Shown here: positions 54,232-61,244 of the stretch, piece after piece
Layout: each line of letters starts with the position of its first letter
Position numbering within the stretch: the stretch's first letter is position 1
NCBI RefSeq assembly: GCF_039540405.1
Contig: NZ_BAABEY010000020.1
Location: 124,001 to 188,000, forward strand
Origin: Ravibacter arvi
Lineage (GTDB): Bacteria > Bacteroidota > Bacteroidia > Cytophagales > Spirosomataceae
Reading direction: 5' to 3'
DNA length: 64,000 bases
Translations under genes and position numbers: made by a program
Notes under the pieces: generated by a model
Told to the model about the DNA's origin: nothing
Databases searched by the model: none
The model's input: the letters and a program-made list of their open reading frames with translations, nothing else

Positions 54232-55473
54232 TTACCGGTAGCCCACCGTCACTTTTCTTCCCTCCAGCCGGAACCGGAGATCACTCGTTTGTTCGAGCAT
54301 GGCCACTACACCGGAGAGCGGAACTTTCCGGCTGATATAACCGGTCATGTGCTCCCGGGGCAATCCCGGTTCGAACTGTACTTCCACATCGTACCACCTG
54401 GAAATCTGCCGCATGACACTGTATACATCCGACCCGTTGAAGCTGAAGAAATCGTCTTTCCAGGCTACGGCATCTTCCAGGTCCGCGTCTCTGAACAATT
54501 TCAGTTTACCGTCGGCGGAGAGCTCCGACCGCTGGCCGGGAACCAGCTTCAGCTCATGTCCTCCGACCCTGCTTCTCACGCGGACGCTTCCCTCCAGCAG
54601 CGTAGTTTTAGCGGTCTTTTCGTCCTCGTAGCTATTTATGTTAAAGTGCGTTCCCAATACTTCGACCAGTTGGCCACCGGATAAAACCTGGAAAGGCATT
54701 CTCCGGCCGGCTTCTCCAGCAACTGTATTGACTTCCAGGTAGGCTTCTCCGGTCAGCTCAACACGTCTTTGCGGGCCTTCAAAGTGGATAGGATACCGTA
54801 GCGTCGTGGCGGCATTCAGCCAGACCCTGCTTCCGTCAGGCAGTACCACCTTGTACTTCCCGCCGACGGGAGTGGAAACGATGTGATATTCGGTTGCCTG
54901 CCCTGCTACATTCTTCTCAGATTTATCATCCAGATGGTAAACAAGCGCTCCTTCGCCCGGCTTGCTGATGGTCACATCTCCCCGGGCAGCCAGCACCCCC
55001 ACCGGGACATCATCCAGGGCAATTTGCCTGCCGTCGGCCAGTGTCAGCATCGCTTTTTCTCCACCTGGCGCAATGTCCTTAAAGGTAGCGGCAACCGATG
55101 TCCCGGACACTGGCCGCCTGACCAACACCAGGTACGAACCCGCCAGGAGCAATAGCAGGATAGAAGCGGCGGCGATGCGGTAAATCAACCGGTATGAACG
55201 TACAGGAGCTGCCGGTATCACAGGATCCTCATACGCTTCAGTTGCTGCCTGGATACGTTTTAGCAAGTGCTCACTTTCACCGGCTGCAAACAAGGCTGCA
55301 TCCGGATCGATATTTGCCCAATGTGCCCCGAGCAAATCGTTAACTGCTTCTTCCCTGCCTGTTTCGCTTATCAACCTGAAAAACTCCTCCTTTTCTTCGG
55401 GTGTTGCTTCCCGGGCCGACAGCAGCTGAAACAAGTAGGTCAGGCGTTGTTCAAATTCTTCATCCTTTCCCAA
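54232..55473 (-). CDS. FecR-family anti-sigma factor
   Basis: A 413-residue inner-membrane regulator. The cytoplasmic N-terminal helices (EFEQRLTYLFQLLSAREATP) bind the sigma factor; one membrane segment follows (YRIAAASILLLLLAGSYLVLV). The FecR domain (TEYHIVSTPVGGKYKVVLPD, VWLNAATTLRYP, GEAYLEV, GTHFNINSYEDEKTAKTTLL) and the C-terminal DUF4974-type domain (VYSVMRQISRWYDVEVQF) face the periplasm to contact the STN domain. It sits between the sigma factor and SusC genes, the standard order for trans-envelope signalling. Confidence 0.92.
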   Translation of the reverse strand: MGKDEEFEQRLTYLFQLLSAREATPEEKEEFFRLISETGREEAVNDLLGAHWANIDPDAALFAAGESEHLLKRIQAATEAYEDPVIPAAPVRSYRLIYRIAAASILLLLLAGSYLVLVRRPVSGTSVAATFKDIAPGGEKAMLTLADGRQIALDDVPVGVLAARGDVTISKPGEGALVYHLDDKSEKNVAGQATEYHIVSTPVGGKYKVVLPDGSRVWLNAATTLRYPIHFEGPQRRVELTGEAYLEVNTVAGEAGRRMPFQVLSGGQLVEVLGTHFNINSYEDEKTAKTTLLEGSVRVRSRVGGHELKLVPGQRSELSADGKLKLFRDADLEDAVAWKDDFFSFNGSDVYSVMRQISRWYDVEVQFEPGLPREHMTGYISRKVPLSGVVAMLEQTSDLRFRLEGRKVTVGYR

Positions 55474-55567
55474 AGTCGAATCTTTTTAGCCTCTCGTTTG
55501 GTATAAAGACACACACGCAGCAAAAAGGAGATACTGAGCCGCGAAAAAAAACTTAAGAAGCGGGCAT

Positions 55568-56149
55568 CTACCACCAGCGGACAATCATCAGCAGCGATAC
55601 AATACGGTTCGTTTTTACAAAATCAGAAACAGCCCGGAGCGCAAGCTGCTGGTATTTTTTAACCGAAGAAAGTGTCAGTCCCAGCTTTTCGACAATTTCC
55701 GGATTTTTCATCCCCTGCTTTCTCAGCATAAAAACCTTCTGCTGTTGGGGAGGGAGCCTTTCAACTGCGCGATCCAGCAATGCCAGGTAATCCGGTTCCG
55801 GCTCGCCCGCTTCGACGGCAGCCAGCCCGCCAGTCAGTTCAAGGTACTCCATATACCTGCGCCGCTCATTGGCTGTTCTTCGGATATAATTGAGGGAACT
55901 GTTACGGGCTAGGATAAATAAATAGCCTGTAAAATTAGAGATTCCCGGGAGTGCGGCACGGTTTGTCCAGAGCGCGACAAATACATCCTGGACAATGTCC
56001 TCGGTTATTTCGGTTGAATCGACCAGGGTATTGACAAACACACCGACAGGCTGGTGGTAAGCATAGAAGAGATCGGAAAAAGCTCCCCTGTCACCCCCGG
56101 CGATCCGCTCAAGCAGCTCGGCTTCGTTATGTACCTTTCTTAAAGCCAT
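55568..56149 (-). CDS. ECF RNA polymerase sigma factor (Bacteroidota sigma-70 family)
   Basis: A 193-residue ECF sigma factor: region 2 (GDRGAFSDLFYAYHQPVGVF, VQDVFVALWTNRAALPGISN, FTGYLFILARNSSLNYIRRT) and region 4 (LPPQQQKVFMLRKQGMKNPE, IVEKLGLTLSSVKKYQQLAL). It should activate the SusC/SusD locus downstream when released from FecR. It heads the minus-strand gene set, 94 bases upstream of the FecR gene. No clear promoter motif was assigned. Confidence 0.92.
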   Translation of the reverse strand: MALRKVHNEAELLERIAGGDRGAFSDLFYAYHQPVGVFVNTLVDSTEITEDIVQDVFVALWTNRAALPGISNFTGYLFILARNSSLNYIRRTANERRRYMEYLELTGGLAAVEAGEPEPDYLALLDRAVERLPPQQQKVFMLRKQGMKNPEIVEKLGLTLSSVKKYQQLALRAVSDFVKTNRIVSLLMIVRWW

Positions 56150-56262
56150 TACACCTGTAAGTTGTGACGTCAGTTGTCCGATCCCACCTTTACACAGCGC
56201 ACAATATAAACAAATCAGGCTATTTTAAATATTCCTGTCATTAACATTTTTGGGCCCGGGAG

Positions 56263-57255
56263 TCAATAGCCTTTACTTCCGGAAGTCCCTCTGTTATAGC
56301 GGTTGCGGTATTCCAGCGGTGAAATACCGGTAATTTTCCTGAATACCTCCCGGAATGCCTTGACGTCGGAATACCCGACGTCGAACATTACCTCATTCAC
56401 CGTCTTGCGACTGGTCTCCAGTGCTTTTTTTGCGGCTTCAACTCTCACCCTCTGCGTATATTCGATAGGCGTATTCCCCGTTGCCTTGCTGAAACGCCGG
56501 TCAAAATTCCGCCGTCCGGCAAAAAAACGGGCCGACAGGTTTTCAATAGAGATCCTTTCCCGGAGATTACTTTCGATATACACCTGCGCCTGTTCCACCA
56601 TGTCGTCACCATGCGACTTCTGACCCGCAAAAATGGCGAAAGGCGACTGGCTGTGGCGGTCTATTTCAATCTGGAATACCTTCGAGCAAAAAATAGCCGT
56701 CTGCCTGTCAAAGTACTTTTCAACCAGGTAGATGACCAGGTTGAGAAAAGAATATGCGCCGCCATTGGTATAGATACCTTTCTCGTCGGTAATTAATTGG
56801 TCGGCCTGCAGATCTACCTCCGGAAACATCCGCCGGAAGCGTTCAGCAAAAGCCCAGTGCGTCGAACACTTCCGTCCGTTCAGCAAGCCGGAAGCGGCCA
56901 GCAGAAACGCGCCCGTGCATATACTCGCCACTTCGGCGCCTGCCTTGTACTGCTTTACTATCCAGTCTATCAGCACCTGGTTCTTTTCGACCGCTTCCTG
57001 GTAATGGTGGCTGAGCGATGGGATGATAATAAGATCCGTAACGGCAATCGCCTGGACCGACACCTGGGGCTTCACGGTAAACAGGCCGCCATGAAAATCC
57101 ACTTCGGTTGAAATACCCGCCAGCTCTATACGGTACAACTCCTGTTTTCCTCGTTCTCTCCAATACTCGGCTGCCCTGGTCAAAATCTTGTAAGCTCCCA
57201 CAATACTGCTCAGGTTATTTTGGCCGTCCGGTACCAGGATCGTCATCCGTTTCAT
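56263..57255 (-). CDS. GlxA-type transcriptional regulator (DJ-1/PfpI + AraC HTH)
   Basis: A 330-residue regulator. Residues about 5-190 are a DJ-1/PfpI domain with the nucleophile-elbow-like ASICTGAFLLAASGLLNGRK and CSTHW. Residues about 220-320 are an AraC HTH (ENLSARFFAGRRNFDRRFSK; NEVMFDVGYSDVKAFREVFR; GISPLEYRNRY). The ligand is unknown. It is divergent from the tandem SRPBCC gene, a common pairing for a regulator and its target. Confidence 0.9.
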   Translation of the reverse strand: MKRMTILVPDGQNNLSSIVGAYKILTRAAEYWRERGKQELYRIELAGISTEVDFHGGLFTVKPQVSVQAIAVTDLIIIPSLSHHYQEAVEKNQVLIDWIVKQYKAGAEVASICTGAFLLAASGLLNGRKCSTHWAFAERFRRMFPEVDLQADQLITDEKGIYTNGGAYSFLNLVIYLVEKYFDRQTAIFCSKVFQIEIDRHSQSPFAIFAGQKSHGDDMVEQAQVYIESNLRERISIENLSARFFAGRRNFDRRFSKATGNTPIEYTQRVRVEAAKKALETSRKTVNEVMFDVGYSDVKAFREVFRKITGISPLEYRNRYNRGTSGSKGY

Positions 57256-57271
57256 GGATCTCTTTTTTGAG

Positions 57272-57302
57272 CAAAGTTAAAGCAACGGTATGTCCTGATC
57301 AA
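57272..57302 (-). promoter_or_regulatory. Promoter of the GlxA-type regulator gene
   Basis: On the minus strand, TAACTTTG (57272-57279) matches TAnnTTTG, and TTG (57300-57302) lies 20 bases upstream. The start codon is 17 bases downstream, so the leader is very short. Confidence 0.6.
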
Positions 57303-57398
57303 CCCATTAGAATGTCTATTTTACACCCGGTGGCCGTGCAACACCAACGTGATTCAAACCGTTATTAATCAAACAGTCAAGCAGATAAAACAAACGTT

Positions 57399-58340
57399 AT
57401 GAAAAACCTGCCCGGAAAAATATCAAAAGTGGGAGATGACTATCAAGTCGTCTTCGAGCGTGTTTTCCATCATCCTGCTGAAAAGGTATGGAACGCCATC
57501 ACCGACCCTGGTGAATTGAAATACTGGTTTACGGATATTGATCAGGACCTCCGTCCGGGGGGAACCCTGGTTTTCCGATTCAGAGATGCTGACCGGTCAG
57601 AATCTTACGGTAGTATTGTAAGCATTGATCCCCTTCACCAACTGGAGTGGACCTGGGAGGGAGAACCGGCTGAATGGGCGCTGGAACAGCAAGGCGAGGC
57701 TACAAAATTGAAATTCACTTACAGCAAAATGCTGGTAGAGCAGGCGCTGGGTACTGCTGCGGGTTTTCATACGCTGCTGAACCGACTGGAAGACCGGCTG
57801 AACGGAAGCAGCACGACCTATCCTTTCGGCACGGAAGAAAATGACCCGGAACAGCAGAGGCTACGAATTCAATATGCGGCTGCTATTTTCGAAAGCTACC
57901 CGGAAATTGTCAGGCACCCGCCTGTAGTCGTACAAGCCACTTTATACGCTGGGGTCGAGGAGGTTTGGCAGGCGCTCACCGACAAAAACCGGATGAAGGA
58001 ATGGTATTTCGATGTGGACGATTTTCGTGCGGAAGAAGGTTTCCGGTTTACTTTTCCCGGGCAAGGCCATAAGGGTGCGAAGTTTGTGCACCAGTGTACT
58101 GTTACGGAGGTTATCCCTTACCAAAAGCTGCAGTACAGCTGGCAGTACGAAAACACCCCCGGCTATTCACTGGTAACGTTCGGTTTTCACGGCTCAGGCC
58201 ACACTACGACAGTAAAACTTACGCATCACGGGATTGAAAGCTTTCCCCAAAACAGTGATGATTTTGCCTGGAAGAGTTTCGAGGGCGGATGGAATGAAAT
58301 CATCAGAAAAATGCTGCCGAAGTTCCTTGCCAAAAAATAG
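57399..58340 (+). CDS. Tandem SRPBCC (AHSA1-like) protein
   Basis: A 313-residue protein made of two AHSA1-type SRPBCC domains. The first (residues about 10-150) has VFERVFHHPAEKVWNAITDP, LKYWFTDIDQDLRPGGTLVF. The second (about 165-310) has VVQATLYAGVEEVWQALTDK, MKEWYFDVDDFRAEEGFRF and FEGGWNEIIRKMLPKFL. Each begins with the (A/V)xxVWxALTD helix typical of the family. These domains bind hydrophobic ligands or assist Hsp90, but no specific role can be assigned. The divergent DJ-1/AraC regulator may control it. Confidence 0.88.
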   Translation: MKNLPGKISKVGDDYQVVFERVFHHPAEKVWNAITDPGELKYWFTDIDQDLRPGGTLVFRFRDADRSESYGSIVSIDPLHQLEWTWEGEPAEWALEQQGEATKLKFTYSKMLVEQALGTAAGFHTLLNRLEDRLNGSSTTYPFGTEENDPEQQRLRIQYAAAIFESYPEIVRHPPVVVQATLYAGVEEVWQALTDKNRMKEWYFDVDDFRAEEGFRFTFPGQGHKGAKFVHQCTVTEVIPYQKLQYSWQYENTPGYSLVTFGFHGSGHTTTVKLTHHGIESFPQNSDDFAWKSFEGGWNEIIRKMLPKFLAKK

Positions 58341-58464
58341 CCGGATTTCGCCCCGGTTGCGCGTGACCGGTCCCGGGGCTAAGGTATGACAAAACTTTGC
58401 AATACAAAAACGAATGTAATAGCCTTATTTGCCTCGCTTTTACCAACGTGACTAAACCTTTGTT

Positions 58465-60657
58465 ATGGAAAAATTCACCTGCCCCATGCACCCGCAGGTA
58501 CTGAAAGACCAACCGGGAAAGTGCCCGCTATGCGGAATGGACCTCGTTCCGCTGATGAAAGATGCCGGCGGGGAGCACCATCAGCATGCGCAAAACCAGG
58601 CCAAAGTGCATCAACATGAACCGGCGCGGCACGACACCCATCGACATGACCGGCACGGGAGTGCCGGGCTTTCCGATCGTCCGCAGGAACCTTCGGCCCA
58701 CCAGCATGACAAACATGCAGGCCACCATACCCATGACTTTCTGAAGCGGTTCTGGATCAGCCTGGTGATCACATTGCCTATTCTGGCGCTCTCTCACATG
58801 ATACAGGAGTGGGCCGGGTTTAATTTAAGTTTTCACGGAGACCAATATGTCCTTTTTGCCCTTGGCACCCTGATTTACCTGTATGGCGGAATGCCTTTCC
58901 TGAAGGGAATGACAGGGGAAATTAAAGCGAATGCCATAGGTATGATGACCCTGGTAGCGGTCGCCATTTCGGTCGCTTACTTTTATTCGGTTGCGGTGGT
59001 CTTCGGCTTACCCGGCATGGATTTCTTTTGGGAGCTGGCCACCCTGATTGTCATTATGCTGCTGGGTCACTGGCTGGAAATGCGGTCCCAGATGGCGGCG
59101 TCGAAAGCGCTTCAGTCGCTGGTGGCGTTATTGCCGAACGAGGTGACGGTAGAAAAAAATGGTGAGGCAACCAGGATTCAACTGTCGGAACTGGCCAATC
59201 ATGATATCGTAATTATCAAACCCGGCGATAAAATCCCTGCAGACGGCGAAGTCATTGAAGGGCTTTCCTATGTCAACGAAAGTATGTTGACTGGAGAGAG
59301 CGTACCTGTAAAAAAAGAGCTGAAATCCAAGGTGATAGCGGGTTCCATCAATGGCGACGGGGCATTAAAAATCGACGCAACAGGCGTTGGCAAAGACAGT
59401 TACCTCAACAAGGTAATCAACCTGGTCCAGGATGCGCAGGCCGCTAAATCCAACACCCAGAACCTCGCTGATAAGGTCGCGAAATGGCTGACCTTCGTCG
59501 CACTCGGCGTAGGCGCGGGAACGTTTATCTATTGGCTGTCGACAGGCTCCGACCTGGCGTTCGCGCTGGAAAGAATGGTCACAGTTATGGTAACCGCCTG
59601 CCCCCATGCTTTGGGTGTGGCCATTCCGCTGGTAGTGGCTATTTCCACCACCCTGTCGGCGACAAACGGGCTTCTTATCCGCAACAGGACGGCTTTTGAA
59701 ACGACACGAAAGCTGACGACCGTAATTTTTGACAAAACCGGCACCCTGACCGAAGGCTCACATGCCGTTAAGCGGATAATCGTATCGGATGAAAATTATA
59801 CCGAAGACGAGCTCATTCAATATGCCGCCGCGGTACAGCAGAATTCTGAACACCACATTGCAAAAGGCACGATCAGGCTGCTAAAGGAAAGAAAGCTACC
59901 GTTGCTGAAGTCGGAAGATTTCCGGTACATGCAGGGAATAGGAGTAAAAGGGACGGTTAACCAGAAGGAAGTCGTTGCGGCCGGTCCGAACTATTTTGTT
60001 GAAAACAAGCTGGAAAAACCCGTGGTCCCGTCTGAAATTGACCAGGATGCCGAGACGGTCAGCTACGTATGGATTGACGGTAAAGTGGCCGGTATACTCA
60101 CGTTTGCCGACAGCATCAGGGAAGGCTCCCTGGAAGCAGTTCAGGCACTAAACGGGATGGGGATCAAGTCATTCCTGTTGACGGGCGACAATGAAAAAAT
60201 TGCCGCGTCGGTTTCAAAAAGCCTCGGCATGGCTGGTTTCCTGGCAAACGTCCTGCCACATAACAAACAGGAAAAAGTTAGGGAGTACCAGGAGAAAGGT
60301 GAAATTGTGGCCATGACCGGCGATGGCGTCAATGATGCGCCGGCGCTTGCCCAGGCCGACGTCGGGATTGCTGTAGGCTCCGGAACCGACGTTGCAGCAG
60401 AAACGGCCGATATCATCCTGGTAAACAGTGATCCCAGGGACGTTGTAAAGCTGATCGATTTCGGACGACGCACCTACCGGAAAATGATACAAAATCTGGG
60501 TTGGGCGGTCGGTTACAACATAGTGGCTATCCCGCTGGCCGCCGGCATCTTCTACCCGAAATTTGTCTTAAGCCCGGCGGCGGGCGCAGTTCTGATGAGC
60601 GTCAGTACCATTGTTGTCGCGCTGAATGCGACCCTGTTGAAGCTGGACAAAAAGTAG
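58465..60657 (+). CDS. CopB-type (P1B-3, CPH) heavy-metal P-type ATPase
   Basis: A 730-residue metal exporter. The N-terminus has a heavy-metal-binding domain (FTCPMHPQVLKDQPGKCPLC, GMDLVP) and a His-rich linker (residues about 35-95, over 15 His). The membrane core carries TACPHALGVAIPLV, with CPH in place of CPC. That marks the CopB/P1B-3 group, which in known cases exports Cu or Ag ions. The catalytic segments are intact: LTGESVPVKKE, VIFDKTGTLTEGSHAV (phosphorylated Asp) and MTGDGVNDAPALAQADVGIA. It starts 124 bases after the SRPBCC gene. No copper regulator or chaperone is adjacent. Confidence 0.93.
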   Translation: MEKFTCPMHPQVLKDQPGKCPLCGMDLVPLMKDAGGEHHQHAQNQAKVHQHEPARHDTHRHDRHGSAGLSDRPQEPSAHQHDKHAGHHTHDFLKRFWISLVITLPILALSHMIQEWAGFNLSFHGDQYVLFALGTLIYLYGGMPFLKGMTGEIKANAIGMMTLVAVAISVAYFYSVAVVFGLPGMDFFWELATLIVIMLLGHWLEMRSQMAASKALQSLVALLPNEVTVEKNGEATRIQLSELANHDIVIIKPGDKIPADGEVIEGLSYVNESMLTGESVPVKKELKSKVIAGSINGDGALKIDATGVGKDSYLNKVINLVQDAQAAKSNTQNLADKVAKWLTFVALGVGAGTFIYWLSTGSDLAFALERMVTVMVTACPHALGVAIPLVVAISTTLSATNGLLIRNRTAFETTRKLTTVIFDKTGTLTEGSHAVKRIIVSDENYTEDELIQYAAAVQQNSEHHIAKGTIRLLKERKLPLLKSEDFRYMQGIGVKGTVNQKEVVAAGPNYFVENKLEKPVVPSEIDQDAETVSYVWIDGKVAGILTFADSIREGSLEAVQALNGMGIKSFLLTGDNEKIAASVSKSLGMAGFLANVLPHNKQEKVREYQEKGEIVAMTGDGVNDAPALAQADVGIAVGSGTDVAAETADIILVNSDPRDVVKLIDFGRRTYRKMIQNLGWAVGYNIVAIPLAAGIFYPKFVLSPAAGAVLMSVSTIVVALNATLLKLDKK

Positions 60658-60719
60658 CTGCTGCCGGTCAATTCCGATCGAATACCAGGTCCGCGCTGAT
60701 GCGGAAGATTCCTCCGGCT

Positions 60720-61230
60720 ACGCTACCATTGACAACAACAGGTTTGAAGCCGCTCCAACCGGAAGGTCATCCCGACCGAAGCGGAGGGATCTCCCGCTCC
60801 CGATACCCAATCCCTTTCAGAGAACTTTTTTATAGCAACAGAAGATCCTTCGGCTACACTGCGTTCCGCTACCATTGACAATAGTCAGGGTGGTCGGTCC
60901 TACCGGACGGGTCATTCCGAGCGCAGCCGAGGAATCTCCCACTCCCAGCACTCAACTTATTCCGCCAGGCTTCTAACAATAGGAGATCCTTCGACTCCGC
61001 TGTGCTGCGCTCAGGATGACCGTCCGGGCGGTAGCCTCCGGCTACCATTGACTTCCATTGACATCATTTATTTGTCATTTCTATTCCAAGGTGTTTTGGC
61101 AAAAAACTTCTTTCTCGGTATGACGAGGCCGCGAATGCACGAATAGACTATATTAATTCGTGAATTCGCGGCTTTATTATGGTCGTCCGGCGCCGTCATC
61201 CCGACTGTAGCGCAGCGGAATGGAGGGATC
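60720..61230. repeat. REP/BIME-like palindromic repeat cluster 3 with second palindrome family
   Basis: Two long units (GTCATCCCGACCG from 60767; GTCATTCCGAGCG from 60911, closing with AGGATGAC near 61020) lie in the same orientation as cluster 2 and opposite to cluster 1. They are followed by the shared tail (GGTAGCCTCCGGCTACC, AAGGTGTTTTGGCAAAAAAC) seen at the right end of cluster 2. The tail is followed by a copy of the CGAATTCACGAATA palindrome (61128-61172) and a partial unit (61195-61230). It fills the space between convergent genes ending at 60657 and 61245. Confidence 0.88.
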
Positions 61231-61244
61231 TCCTGACGGCCGCG

